Below, piece after piece: positions 9,285-18,476 of a DNA stretch of 64,000 nt. The notes beneath the pieces were generated by a model. It was given only the letters and a program-made list of their open reading frames with translations. It was not told the DNA's origin and ran no database searches. Position 1 is the stretch's first letter. Every line of letters begins with the position of its first letter. Origin of the DNA: Alphaproteobacteria bacterium (GTDB lineage: Bacteria; Pseudomonadota; Alphaproteobacteria; UBA8366; GCA-2717185); contig JBBDQU010000061.1 of the NCBI GenBank assembly GCA_040905865.1, positions 1 through 64,000 of the forward strand. Direction: 5' to 3'. Made by a program: the position numbers and the translations under genes.

Positions 9285-9977
9285 ATGACCCCCGCATCTA
9301 CCGCCCTTTACGCCGCTGTATCGCATGACTTTCGTGACATGGGGGGCAGTCAGGCGTCCGATATCGGGAAAACGGTCAGATCGACCGATATCACCGCCGT
9401 CGACAGCCGCATTTCCCCGCCGGACCGCGCCAGCCGCAACGGGCACAAGGGTGGCGTGCTGTGGCTGACGGGCCTTCCGGGTTCCGGTAAATCCACGCTG
9501 GCCGTCGAACTGGAGCGGCGGCTCTTCAAGGCCGGATACAATGCCTATATGCTGGACGGCGACAATATCCGCTACGGCCTGTCATCGGATCTGGGCTTTT
9601 CACCGGAAGACCGGGCCGAAAACATCCGCCGGGTCGGCGAAGTCGCGGCCCTGTTCGCCAATGCGGGTTTCATCGTGATCACCGCCTTTATCTCTCCCTA
9701 CAAGGAAGACCGCGACCAGGCGCGCAGGGCCGCCGGCGACAATTTCCATGAGATTTTCGTCAAGGCGGACCTGTCCGTCTGCGAATCGCGCGATCCCAAG
9801 GGGCTCTACGGCAAGGCGCGACGGGGCGAAATACCGGATTTCACCGGCATTTCGGCGCCATACGAAGAACCCGGGAATCCGGATTTCACCATCGACACCG
9901 CCGCCGCCGATATCGATGCGTCGGCGACGAGCCTGACGGAATTCGTCGCCGCGAAATTCACCCAGTGGATGACCTGA
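9285..9977 (+). CDS. cysC: Adenylylsulfate (APS) kinase
   Basis: A 230-residue ATP-dependent kinase converting APS to PAPS. The P-loop GLPGSGKST sits near residues 62-70, followed by MLDGDNIRYGLSSDLGFS, RRVGEVAALFANAG and FISPYKEDRDQAR, all diagnostic for CysC. The C-terminal half has KGLYGKARRGEIPDFTGI and the APYE segment that binds APS. An N-terminal extension of about 55 residues precedes the kinase core, a little longer than typical stand-alone CysC; no sulfurylase domain is fused. The ATG at 9285 with CGGAG at 9271-9275 is preferred over the longer frame from 9195. No cysDN genes are adjacent, so it may serve sulfation reactions rather than assimilation. Confidence 0.92.
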   Translation: MTPASTALYAAVSHDFRDMGGSQASDIGKTVRSTDITAVDSRISPPDRASRNGHKGGVLWLTGLPGSGKSTLAVELERRLFKAGYNAYMLDGDNIRYGLSSDLGFSPEDRAENIRRVGEVAALFANAGFIVITAFISPYKEDRDQARRAAGDNFHEIFVKADLSVCESRDPKGLYGKARRGEIPDFTGISAPYEEPGNPDFTIDTAAADIDASATSLTEFVAAKFTQWMT

Positions 9978-9993
9978 CCGTCCGGAAAACCGT

Positions 9994-10887
9994 CTATTTC
10001 GGCCGGAACGCCGCGATGTCCTGTTCGGTTTTCTTTCGCGCATCGCTATCCAGTTGACTGCGAACCTTGTCCAGCAACTGGCCGGCCTGTTTCTGCCCCT
10101 GGGCGACGGCGAGCGACAGCCAGTAATACGAACGCGCCGGATCCTTCTTCACCCCCTCGCCGAGCAGATGCATCCGACCCAGCAGGAACTGCGCATCCCC
10201 ATGCCCCTGCTTCGCGGCAACGAGGAAATGTTCCGCAGCTTTTTCCAGGTCCTTTTCGATTCCCTGCCCACGGTAGTAAAGGCGGCCGAGATCGTATTCC
10301 GCCGCCCCTAATCCGGCGGCGGCGGTTTCGGCAAACATCATGGCCGCCTTCGCATGATCCTGGCGCACCCCGGCGCCGAAATAATACATATAGGCAAGGT
10401 TCCGCTTCGCCTTCAGATTACCGCTTTCCGCCGCCTGACTGTAAAGATCGAACGCCGTATTGAGGTTCGCCCTCACGCCCAACCCGTCCTGATACAGCCC
10501 GCCGAGATTCCGCTGCGCCTTGTCGTTGCCCTGTTTGGCCGACCGGGCATACCACTCCACCGCGTCGGAAAAACTCTGCCGGACGACCTTGCCTTCCTCG
10601 TAATAGATGCCCACGACACGCTGTGCCTCGGCGTGCCCCTGTTCGGCCGCCTTGCGAAAAAGGTCCAGCGCCGTTTCCGGATCGGATTCCACACCGCTGC
10701 CACCGTCATACATGAGGCCGAGCCGGTATTGCGCTTCAACGTCGCCAGCCTCGGCGAGGGGCTGAAGTTCCGCCAGGGCCGTCGCAAAGTCGTCGCCCTC
10801 CAGCGCCTTGAGCGCCGACGCCAGGTCGGCATGGGCAGTCGTGACGGAGAAAAGGAACAGGAAAGCTGCAGAAAGTAAGCGTGGCAT
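9994..10887 (-). CDS. Sel1-like repeat (SLR/TPR) protein with signal peptide
   Basis: A 297-residue exported protein. Residues 1-20 (MPRLLSAAFLFLFSVTTAHA) form a Sec signal peptide with an AHA cleavage site. The rest is a run of about six Sel1-like helical repeats of roughly 36 residues, recognisable from blocks such as AQYRLGLMYDGGSGV, AQRVVGIYYEEGKV, AQRNLGGLYQDGLGV, AKRNLAYMYYFGAGV and AQFLLGRMHLLGEGV. Sel1 proteins act as protein-interaction scaffolds, often in envelope stress or signalling. It converges with cysC, 16 bases apart. The partner is unknown. Confidence 0.88.
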   Translation of the reverse strand: MPRLLSAAFLFLFSVTTAHADLASALKALEGDDFATALAELQPLAEAGDVEAQYRLGLMYDGGSGVESDPETALDLFRKAAEQGHAEAQRVVGIYYEEGKVVRQSFSDAVEWYARSAKQGNDKAQRNLGGLYQDGLGVRANLNTAFDLYSQAAESGNLKAKRNLAYMYYFGAGVRQDHAKAAMMFAETAAAGLGAAEYDLGRLYYRGQGIEKDLEKAAEHFLVAAKQGHGDAQFLLGRMHLLGEGVKKDPARSYYWLSLAVAQGQKQAGQLLDKVRSQLDSDARKKTEQDIAAFRPK

Positions 10888-11067
10888 TGAAACCCTCGCA
10901 ATAAGGCCGGCACTTTGATAACGCGATACGAGTATGCCGTACGCCAGGGTCCGGGCTCAACCGCATTCAATATCCTAAGGACGGTATGGCTAATGAACGG
11001 TTAAAGCTTTGCCATGGCGTCCGGAGGTCGCCCGCGCTATATCGGATTAAACCGGGGGAGAAACACC

Positions 11068-11919
11068 ATGTTACTGGACTGGACGGAAATCGATCAGCTC
11101 GTCACCAACGCGCTGAAAGAGGATATCGGGCGCGGCGACCTGACGACGGCCGTTGCCGTCCCCGCCGATACGCGTGGCACCTTTACGCTGCGGGCGCGCC
11201 ACCCGCTGGTCGTCGCCGGCATCGACATCGCCGCCCTTACCTTCCGAAAGCTGGCGCCGGATTGCGAAATCGAAATCTTTGCACGGGACGGCGCGCATGC
11301 GGAAACCGATGCGGCCATCGCGAAGGTCAGCGGCCCCGCCCCGGGCCTGCTGACGGCGGAACGCACGGCCCTGAACCTGTTACAGCTTCTGAGCGCCATC
11401 GCCACCCATGCCCGCGACTTCGTGCGCGAGGTCGAACACACAAAGGCGGTGATCGTCGACACCCGCAAGACCATTCCCGGATACCGCAACCTGTCGAAAT
11501 ACGCGGCGCAACTCGGCGGATTGCGGAATCACCGCATCCGCCTGGATGACGGCGTGCTGATCAAGGACAACCATATCGGCATGGCCGGCAGCGTCGCCAA
11601 AGCCCTGGACGGCGCCCGCCGCGGCGTGCCGCTGCTGACCAAGATCGAAGTCGAATGCGATACGCTGGATCAGGCGCGCGAAGCCATCGACGCCGGCGCC
11701 GACATGCTGCTGCTCGACAATATGAGCCTGGATCAGCTCCGCGAAGCCGTCGCCATGGCGGATGGCCGCGTCCCGCTGGAGGCATCCGGCGGCGTCACGC
11801 TTGCAAATGTCCGCGCCATCGCGGAAACCGGCGTCGATTTCATTTCCTCCGGCCGGATCACCCAGTCGCCGCCCGCCGTCGATATCGGGCTGGACGTTAT
11901 CCTGGAAAGCCGGATGTGA
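11068..11919 (+). CDS. nadC: Nicotinate-nucleotide pyrophosphorylase (carboxylating)
   Basis: A 283-residue quinolinate phosphoribosyltransferase making nicotinate mononucleotide in de novo NAD synthesis. Diagnostic blocks are LKEDIGRGDLTT at the N-terminus, TAERTALNLLQLLSAIAT, VDTRKTIPGYRNLSKYAAQLGG, NHRIRLDDGVLIKDNHI and IEVECDTLDQAREAIDAGAD, with the C-terminal ASGGVTLANVRAIAETGVDF. The ATG at 11068 follows GGGGGAG at 11054-11060; the frame continues upstream to 11014 but without a good ribosome site. nadA and nadB are not beside it. The 180-base gap upstream should hold its promoter and that of the divergent Sel1 gene. Confidence 0.95.
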   Translation: MLLDWTEIDQLVTNALKEDIGRGDLTTAVAVPADTRGTFTLRARHPLVVAGIDIAALTFRKLAPDCEIEIFARDGAHAETDAAIAKVSGPAPGLLTAERTALNLLQLLSAIATHARDFVREVEHTKAVIVDTRKTIPGYRNLSKYAAQLGGLRNHRIRLDDGVLIKDNHIGMAGSVAKALDGARRGVPLLTKIEVECDTLDQAREAIDAGADMLLLDNMSLDQLREAVAMADGRVPLEASGGVTLANVRAIAETGVDFISSGRITQSPPAVDIGLDVILESRM

Positions 11920-11956
11920 GCCGCCGCCAGGCTGGCGCCATCCGCCCCGACCGGCC

Positions 11957-13123
11957 TTACCGTTCGCCGCGCAGGGTGCGGCGGGCGATGGCCATGCGGT
12001 GCACCTCGCTCGGCCCTTCATACATCCGCATCAGCCGCATCTTCTGCGCCATCAGCTGCAGCGGCAGTTCCTTGGTCATGCCCATCGCGCCAAAGGCCTG
12101 CATGGCGTGGTCGATCACTTCGGTCGCCATTTCGGTGGCGAAGACCTTGATCATCGAGGCTTCGGTGCGCAGCTGTTCGCCGGCATCGAGCTTCACCGCC
12201 GCGTCATAGACCATCAGCCGGCAGGCATGGATTTTCGTCGCCGCGTCGGCGATCCACCATTGCACCGCCTGGCGGTCGGCGAGCAGCGTGCCGAAGGTCA
12301 CGCGCTGCGAGGCATGCTCGCACATCATGTCCAGCGCGCGGCGCGCCATGCCGACGCCCCAGGCGCCCATCTGCAGCCGCCGCACGGTCAGCCGCAGCTG
12401 CATCGGCGCGAAACCGTAACCCATCTTTCCCAGCACCTGGCTATTCGGAATCCGGCAGTCGTCGAAGACCAGTTCATAGGTGATATGCCCGGCGAGCATG
12501 GGGATCGCGCGTTCGATAATCATGCCGGGCGTGTCCTTTTCGACGACGAAGGCGGTGATGCCGCCGCGCGCGCCCTTGCCCTTCTCGGTCACCGCCATGA
12601 CGATGATGAAATCGGCGCGCGCCGCCCGGCTGATCCAGATCTTGCGACCGTTGATCACCCAGTCGTCGCCATCCCGTACCGCCGTGGTCGCCATCGCCTG
12701 CGGGTCGCCGCCGGCGCCGGGCTCGGAAATCGCGATGGCCGAATGCGCCGCGCCCTTGGCATAGGGGTCGAGATACAGTTTGCGCTGCCGCTCGTCGCAG
12801 GTCGCCATCAGCATGTGCAGGTTCGGCGAATCGGGCGGAAAATCGAACGGCACGATGGTGCGCGCCATTTCCTCGTTCACGCCCACCATGGCAACCGCCG
12901 GCAGGTCCGCGCCGCCGAATTCCTCGGGCACGTCAAGGCCCCATAATCCGAGTTCGCGGCATTTTTCCAGCAGCGGGGCTTCCTCCTCCGCCGTCAGGCG
13001 GCATTCCTCGCCCCTGATTTCACGCGCGAGAACACTGGATTCCAGCGGCATCAGCGCGTCATCGACGAATCGGGCCACCAGATCCTTGAGCATCTGGTGC
13101 TCTTCGGGAAGCGTGAAATCCAT
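11957..13123 (-). CDS. Acyl-CoA dehydrogenase family protein
   Basis: A 388-residue FAD flavoprotein of the acyl-CoA dehydrogenase family (alpha,beta-dehydrogenation of acyl-CoA, electrons to ETF). Family blocks include WGLDVPEEFGGADL, AIAISEPGAGGDP, VINGRKIWISRA, QRVTFGTLLADRQAVQWWIAD, QAFGAMGMTKELPL and the C-terminal YEGPSEVHRMAIARR. It most resembles the ACAD10/11-like subgroup. The ATG at 13123 is preceded by AGGAGA on the minus strand. The true substrate is not deducible. It converges on nadC across a 37-base gap. Confidence 0.9.
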   Translation of the reverse strand: MDFTLPEEHQMLKDLVARFVDDALMPLESSVLAREIRGEECRLTAEEEAPLLEKCRELGLWGLDVPEEFGGADLPAVAMVGVNEEMARTIVPFDFPPDSPNLHMLMATCDERQRKLYLDPYAKGAAHSAIAISEPGAGGDPQAMATTAVRDGDDWVINGRKIWISRAARADFIIVMAVTEKGKGARGGITAFVVEKDTPGMIIERAIPMLAGHITYELVFDDCRIPNSQVLGKMGYGFAPMQLRLTVRRLQMGAWGVGMARRALDMMCEHASQRVTFGTLLADRQAVQWWIADAATKIHACRLMVYDAAVKLDAGEQLRTEASMIKVFATEMATEVIDHAMQAFGAMGMTKELPLQLMAQKMRLMRMYEGPSEVHRMAIARRTLRGER

Positions 13124-13446
13124 TCGGTCTGTCTCCTGCACCGGTAATTCTGAACCGGTGCAGTGTCGCCGCCGCGCGACCTTTGTCAACGTGCGGCGAA
13201 TTTCGCCGCCGCTAAAAACGGGGGGCGTCGCATTAACGGTTTATTCTCGATCGTGATGGAAAAAGGATGCGCCGGGTCCCGTTCGGCGCGGCAAATGTCC
13301 TGCGGAAGGAGGACAATAGTTCTGGCGAAACGGCATCAATGGGATTAATTTGCCACGCTTTCGGCAAGGCCCGCCAATTCATTGGTGGAATTGGGAAAAT
13401 TCCGCTCGCCTGCTGGTTTTAATCGTGCGCTTCTGGGGAAACACCG
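13124..13446. other. Intergenic region between acyl-CoA dehydrogenase and flippase genes
   Basis: A stretch of 323 bases, presumably with divergent promoters. I see no RNA gene, strong terminator hairpin or conserved ORF in it. A short open frame (13163-13348) has no recognisable protein features. Base composition drops somewhat toward its right end, ahead of the AT-rich patch that follows the flippase gene. Confidence 0.5.
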
Positions 13447-14880
13447 TTGTCTGTTGGATCTGATGTATCACGCGCGCTTCGGTGGTCATTGCTCGGCAGG
13501 GTAATTTCACAGGCAGTGACATGGGGCACGACGCTCATCGTCATCCGGATCCTGACGCCGGAAGATTACGGACTGATTGCCCTTTCCGCCGCCTTTATCA
13601 GCTTTTTTACGCTCGTCAGCGAGAGCGGCCTGGGGCCCGCCCTGATTCAGGCGAAAACGCTGACAGACGACAAGATCCGGGAAATCCACGGTCTGGTCGT
13701 GATTTGCTGTGTCGCCATCATCGGTATCCTTCTGCTTCTCGCGCCGGCCATTTCGTCGGTTTTTTCCGAGCCCCGGCTGCAACTCATCCTGTCCGTTCTC
13801 GCCGTGGTATTCGTACTTGAGGCATTCCTGATCGTGCCGCGGAACCTGCTGATCCGGGATATGCGGTTCAAGCGCCTCGCAATTGTCGAGATGGTTGCGC
13901 AAATGTCGGCGGGGCTCGGGTCGCTGCTTTTTGCGCTGAACGGTTTCGGCGTCTGGTCGCTGGTCTTCGGAAATATCATCGCCGTCACGTGCCGCGTGAT
14001 CGGCGTGAACCTCGCGTCACGGTACAGGGGGTTGCCGCGGTTCCGCCTGCGCAATGTGCGAACGGAGATTCGCTTCGGCGGCGGCATTCTGGTCCTGCGT
14101 CTTCTGGCATGGCTTTTCGGCCATATGGACGTCTTCATCATCGGCAAACTTTTTTCCACCGCGACACTCGGGGCCTATTCCGTCGCCTTCAATCTCGCCT
14201 CCATGCCGCAGCAGAAGCTGAGCCAGATCATGAACCAGGTTTCCCTTTCGGGATTCTCCAAGGTTCAGGACGACCGGGAGAAGCTTCTGAAATACCTGCG
14301 GACCGCGATATCGTACCTGCTAATTCTCGTTGTGCCGGTCTTTTTCGGCATCTCCGCGATCGCGCCGGAAATCGTCCATCTGATACTGGGCGACAAATGG
14401 TCCGCAGCCCTGTTTCCGCTGACCATCCTGCCGATCATGCTGCCCTTGCGCATGGCGACGGGCCCCATTTTCGAATCCATCAACGCCACCGGAAGGCCGT
14501 TCCTCACATGCCGGCTGATCCTGAACAACATTGTCGTACTGGCGGTCGCGCTGATGGTGGGGTCGAACTGGGGCATTGACGGTGTTTGTGTAAGCTGGCT
14601 CGTCGCGACGCCAATTTCCCTGGTCATGAATCTTTTGCTGGTCCGTCCGGTAATCGGATTCGGCCTGCCGGACCTGCTGGCTGTCTTGTGGCGTCCGCTG
14701 CTTGCGGCAATCGCCATGTATGCGGCGGTCGTGGCGGCGCGCAGCTATTTTCCCGTGCCATTGGGTGATTTAGCCGCATGTGCGATGCTGGTCCTGACGG
14801 GTGCGGCCGTTTACAGCATCCTGATCCTGTTGCTCGCGAGGCAGAAATGCATGGAGCTGTTTCAGTTCGTGCGCGGATAG
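13447..14880 (+). CDS. Lipopolysaccharide/oligosaccharide flippase (MOP family, Wzx-like)
   Basis: A 477-residue polytopic membrane protein with about 12-14 hydrophobic segments, typical of the MOP exporter superfamily that flips lipid-linked glycans across the inner membrane. N-terminal blocks WSLLGRVISQAVTWGTTLIVIRILTPEDYGL (given here as two parts: WSLLGRVISQAVTW and IRILTPEDYGLIALS) are characteristic of oligosaccharide flippases. The start is a TTG at 13447 with GGGGAA upstream, chosen because the family motif begins soon after; no ATG lies nearby. No glycosyltransferase genes adjoin, so it may be an orphan or the remnant of a surface-polysaccharide patch. Confidence 0.85.
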   Translation: MSVGSDVSRALRWSLLGRVISQAVTWGTTLIVIRILTPEDYGLIALSAAFISFFTLVSESGLGPALIQAKTLTDDKIREIHGLVVICCVAIIGILLLLAPAISSVFSEPRLQLILSVLAVVFVLEAFLIVPRNLLIRDMRFKRLAIVEMVAQMSAGLGSLLFALNGFGVWSLVFGNIIAVTCRVIGVNLASRYRGLPRFRLRNVRTEIRFGGGILVLRLLAWLFGHMDVFIIGKLFSTATLGAYSVAFNLASMPQQKLSQIMNQVSLSGFSKVQDDREKLLKYLRTAISYLLILVVPVFFGISAIAPEIVHLILGDKWSAALFPLTILPIMLPLRMATGPIFESINATGRPFLTCRLILNNIVVLAVALMVGSNWGIDGVCVSWLVATPISLVMNLLLVRPVIGFGLPDLLAVLWRPLLAAIAMYAAVVAARSYFPVPLGDLAACAMLVLTGAAVYSILILLLARQKCMELFQFVRG

Positions 14881-15247
14881 TACATAGACGTTCCCCGCAT
14901 AGTTTAATCATGGTGCGAAGAACTAGTGCATTCGCATCATGGTTAAAACCCCCACAGCCTATGTACGCAATGCAATAAATTCGGTATGAACCATATTCGT
15001 TATTTCCATCACTTTCGCGACGAGACATAGGAATCAGGTACATAATAGACTTCGCTTGGTATCTTTTTTATTCGGTTGAATTTAAAGACTACTATTAAGT
15101 TTGTTGCATCAATTAAATTAAAACAATTATAAGTAAGTTATAGTATTTGGAAACTTCACTAGAAAAAATATTGAATTAGTTTTGCATTATAATTAGTATA
15201 ATGCTCTAAGTTGTCTTTATGACAAATTACATCGAATGAGATGACAA
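14881..15247. other. AT-rich intergenic region with a 17-bp palindrome
   Basis: A stretch of 367 bases in which composition shifts from GC-rich to strongly AT-rich. An imperfect inverted repeat has arms at 14903-14919 and 14931-14947 (17 bases each, two mismatches that would be G-U pairs in RNA) around an 11-base spacer, 22 bases after the flippase stop. It has no T-run. A TATAAT hexamer at 15197-15202 lies about 45 bases before the next gene and could be its -10 box; a convincing -35 box is not visible. No coding frame is recognised. Confidence 0.55.
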
Positions 15248-16822
15248 ATGGATTTTAAAGGTTCTTGGCGGCCGCTTGAGCGTGGCGAATCAGCGTTTGG
15301 CGTGATATTCTCTAATTTTGATCTGCAGTATGACAGTTGCGCGACAGTACTAGAAAATGGAAGATACAAAATTGTTTATGAGGGAGTAATATGGGATTTT
15401 TCTGATGGGGAAATACTGAGTGATCCGAGCATTCTTGACAGGGCGTTTGGTTACTACACTTATGTGCTATTTGATAAAGGTAAAAATGAAATTTTGATCG
15501 GGACAGACCGTTTTGGTTTCTGTGCACTTTATTATGCACAAGAGAATGGTAGTTTTTTATTCTCCTCTTCGCTAAATTTACTCAAGAATTGTTTGAAGTC
15601 CATCACGCCAAATTTTGACGCTTGGGATGAACTTTTAACTCTCGGAGATATTCTTGGAACGAAGACGGTCGTCACTCAAATTTCTCGTGCGCGATGGGGG
15701 CAAAAATTCTTATTAACATTTAACACTGTCAAAACAATTGATATATGGTCGCCCGAAACACCGTTATTTCTTGATAAGAAACAGTATATTAAGGAAAATA
15801 ACAATTTATTGATTGAATCGATGAATGTTACTAAAAACCACCAGAAGCAAAAAATTATTTTCTTGTCAGGTGGTCACGATTCTCGCCGGATTGCAGTCGC
15901 TGCAAATAGTATAGATATGTCGGTAACATACGCAACTCAAGTAGCTCTGAACAATAGCGGGATGGATGAGGATACGTTAATCGCAGAGGAAGTAGCACAT
16001 CGTCTCGGGCAGGAAATTTTCACTAACCCGTTACCGAACAGTGAAAGAATTTTGAAAGATACCGAATTAAAAGATGATTTAATCTCCTATGAATCTCAAT
16101 ATCATGGATGGGTTATGCATCTGTTGCGCAATATTCCTGAGGGAGCTATGATCTACGATGGGATCGTTGGTGATGTAACAATAAATGGACATTTCTTTGT
16201 TCATAACCCAAGTGCGATTTCTAATTACTCAAATACTGACTTTTTAGCACAGCTAATTTGCGGTGGGAAAAAAAGTTTCCTCGACTCTCGCCTTGTTACC
16301 TCGCCATTATTTGAACGAGTCCGTGCGGAACTTGCGCTTTATCCTAATTCACCTCACCGAATGACTTATTTTTTTCTTTTCAATCATACCCGGAGAAATA
16401 TAGGAAGTTGGTTCTTGCTTTTTAAGAAATTTGGTCATGTACCCTGTATGCCATATATATATTACCCCTTATTAATTCAATCCCTTTCACTCGACCCTAA
16501 ATACTACCTCGAAAATTGGATGCAGATGGAATGTCTAAAACATATGAATTCTGAAGTGGCGGCTATTCCATCGACTCGAGGAATAGTACCGGATGGATAT
16601 GTTCGGGATTTTCGTTCAAAAAAGCGGGCCGATATGGAGTTAATGATAAAAAATATTCGAATGCGGAAAGATGCAAAGGAAGTTTTCGTTACCTTAAAAC
16701 GTCAAATCATGTTTTATGATTTTTTCACTAAACTGGGGGTCCGGAAACATACCCATTCGTCAATATGGGCACCATTTCTTGTTTCTCGTTTCAGTAAATA
16801 TTTGGATTGGATGGATAGTTAA
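15248..16822 (+). CDS. Asparagine synthase-like protein, horizontally acquired
   Basis: A 524-residue protein related to class-B asparagine synthetases. The ATP-pyrophosphatase P-loop is clear (LSGGHDS, residues 206-212), so it should adenylate a carboxylate and form an amide bond. The N-terminal half has glutaminase-fold features (FGYYTYVLFDKGKNEILIGTD and LYYAQENGSFLFSSSL), but the protein begins MDFKGSW and lacks the N-terminal nucleophile Cys2, so it probably cannot use glutamine. Codon use is entirely unlike the neighbours: two 60-base lines I counted are 35% and 33% G+C, against 68% in a line just downstream. Such proteins occur in surface-glycan and peptide-natural-product clusters; the flippase next door favours a glycan role. 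Recent transfer is likely. Confidence 0.8.
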   Translation: MDFKGSWRPLERGESAFGVIFSNFDLQYDSCATVLENGRYKIVYEGVIWDFSDGEILSDPSILDRAFGYYTYVLFDKGKNEILIGTDRFGFCALYYAQENGSFLFSSSLNLLKNCLKSITPNFDAWDELLTLGDILGTKTVVTQISRARWGQKFLLTFNTVKTIDIWSPETPLFLDKKQYIKENNNLLIESMNVTKNHQKQKIIFLSGGHDSRRIAVAANSIDMSVTYATQVALNNSGMDEDTLIAEEVAHRLGQEIFTNPLPNSERILKDTELKDDLISYESQYHGWVMHLLRNIPEGAMIYDGIVGDVTINGHFFVHNPSAISNYSNTDFLAQLICGGKKSFLDSRLVTSPLFERVRAELALYPNSPHRMTYFFLFNHTRRNIGSWFLLFKKFGHVPCMPYIYYPLLIQSLSLDPKYYLENWMQMECLKHMNSEVAAIPSTRGIVPDGYVRDFRSKKRADMELMIKNIRMRKDAKEVFVTLKRQIMFYDFFTKLGVRKHTHSSIWAPFLVSRFSKYLDWMDS

Positions 16823-16953
16823 CCTGAGGTGGTCTCGGAAAATCGGACAGGTTGTACAGAGACAGTAATCGGCTGACAGTCACCGCTCCGGGGTCAAGAA
16901 GGTTAAGAGGACACCCCAGTCAGCGAACTTGTATCGTTTGCAACGCACTCACG

Positions 16954-17352
16954 TCAGTTCCTCGCTAAAAAATCGCCACCCGCAATCCGCCGTAGCCCGT
17001 TCACCGGCCGGTGATACACGTAGATCCACGCCGACAGGAAACCGCCATCCGGGCGGCGCACCGCGTGGCGTTCCCTGACAAATTCGGTCGGGACCGGAAA
17101 TCCGGGGCCGCAGTTCTCGAAACGGTCCAGCGGCGGCAGGGTCAGGCGCGGCGCGCGCAGCCGGTACACGTCGCCCCGTACGCCGTCCGTGGCGTTGTCC
17201 GAGGCCACGGCGCCGGGATACCAGCCGATCCGGTACAACCGGCCCTGCCAGACCGCCGGGCCCAGCGGCGTCGCGTGGCGCGCGAGTATCCGGTGAATCG
17301 GATGCCCGGCGCCCCGGCGCAGCGATCCGTATACAAACAGGTGTTCAGCCAT
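16954..17352 (-). CDS. Gamma-glutamylcyclotransferase-like (AIG2/GGCT) family protein
   Basis: A 132-residue protein with the GGCT fold signature: the N-terminal FVYGSLRRGAGHP contains the YGSL loop that binds the gamma-glutamyl moiety, and Glu in LDRFENCGPGF is the expected catalytic acid. Further family blocks are LYRIGWYPGAV and GDVYRL. Members release 5-oxoproline from gamma-glutamyl peptides or act on gamma-glutamylamines. The ATG at 17352 begins the family; the same frame stays open to 17868, but that extension is antisense to a real gene. The 187-base stretch 17353-17539 upstream shows no recognisable gene. Confidence 0.82.
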   Translation of the reverse strand: MAEHLFVYGSLRRGAGHPIHRILARHATPLGPAVWQGRLYRIGWYPGAVASDNATDGVRGDVYRLRAPRLTLPPLDRFENCGPGFPVPTEFVRERHAVRRPDGGFLSAWIYVYHRPVNGLRRIAGGDFLARN

Positions 17353-17539
17353 CGTTGCGGCCCCACGGCGAAATAGGGACGGCAGGCCAAGCTGCCCATA
17401 TCCTTTTTTATCCGCCGTCGGGCGGTGCAGTCCAGCATAACCCGGTCGCGATAATCCGGCGCCGGGCAGGACCAGTGCAGTTCTTCCTCGATCCGGTGGC
17501 GCAATACGTCGGACGCCGGTTCGCCATGGCTGACATGGA

Positions 17540-18355
17540 TCAGTTCGGAAACCGTTGCGCCATCCAGTCACGGCCGCGCAGCATCGCGTCCAGCGGGCCG
17601 AAGGCGCACATGTAATGTCCGGTAAAGCCGGTCGCCTCGACGCGGGCGAACATGTCGGTGAAATCGACGATGCCCTCGCCCGGCTGCATGTGCCGTTCGT
17701 ATTCGCCGTTGCTGTCGGCCACCCGTACCTCGCCCAGCCGGTCCACCGGCATGGCGTCGAGGAACCCGGCGATGCCCTCCGGCACCAGGGTTGCGTGATT
17801 GATGGTGAAGGACCAGCGCAGCGCCGGCGAATCGATGGCGTCGAAATAGTACAGGCATTCCTCGACATTATGGGCGAGGTAATGCACTTCCGCCCGGTCC
17901 GGCTCCCAATTGAGGTTTTCCAGCAGCAGTTGCACGCCTTTCTCCTCCGCGTAGCCGGTGGCCCGCTTCAGCCGTTCCAGCCCCGCCGCCATGCGCAGCG
18001 GCTTGTCGTCTGTGAAGTGATAGCCCGCATGCACCTCCACCCAGGCCGCGTTCAGCCGCGCCGCCGCATCGATATAGGCGCGCAGGTATTCGTCCGCGGC
18101 GTCGCGCAGGAAGGGCGAGACTTCGGCGATGTTGACCGCCGATAAGGTATGCAGGCCGAGGGTCACGCCGGTTTCGGCACAGCGTTCGCGGATCGCGGCG
18201 CAGGCGGGTTCGGTAAACCGCTCCAGCGCGTTGGGCGCGATGTCGATCCGCGTATCGATATAGCGCACGCCGTTCGCGATTGCCCATTCGACCGCGTCTT
18301 CCGTCGGCAGCTTGTTCCCGGTGTCGATGCCGATCCGGTCCCTGATGTCGCTCAT
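17540..18355 (-). CDS. Sugar phosphate isomerase/epimerase family protein (TIM barrel)
   Basis: A 271-residue protein of the xylose-isomerase-like TIM-barrel superfamily (AP endonuclease 2 group). Metal-ligand candidates sit in conserved places: Glu in WVEVHAGYH, Glu in LLLENLNWE, His and Asp in SFTINHATL and VRVADSNGEYERH, and the final strand GHYMCAF. Such enzymes isomerise or epimerise small sugars or keto-acids with a divalent metal. No operon partner reveals the substrate. It is divergent from the TauE/SafE gene across a 121-base gap. Confidence 0.75.
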   Translation of the reverse strand: MSDIRDRIGIDTGNKLPTEDAVEWAIANGVRYIDTRIDIAPNALERFTEPACAAIRERCAETGVTLGLHTLSAVNIAEVSPFLRDAADEYLRAYIDAAARLNAAWVEVHAGYHFTDDKPLRMAAGLERLKRATGYAEEKGVQLLLENLNWEPDRAEVHYLAHNVEECLYYFDAIDSPALRWSFTINHATLVPEGIAGFLDAMPVDRLGEVRVADSNGEYERHMQPGEGIVDFTDMFARVEATGFTGHYMCAFGPLDAMLRGRDWMAQRFPN

Positions 18356-18476
18356 TTTTCCGCCCCCCCTGTGCCGCGATGCATAGTACCGCTTCGCCCT
18401 TCGCGATCAATGGTCCCGTGACAATTCGGTCGGCAACGAAGTATCATTCGGGCGGATTGCCCTATATTCCGTGCCC

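Noticed and set aside
17142-17504. A 120-codon minus-strand frame overlapping the start of the GGCT gene
   Set aside because: It largely overlaps the GGCT gene in a different frame, and its unique part shows no domain or conserved motif.
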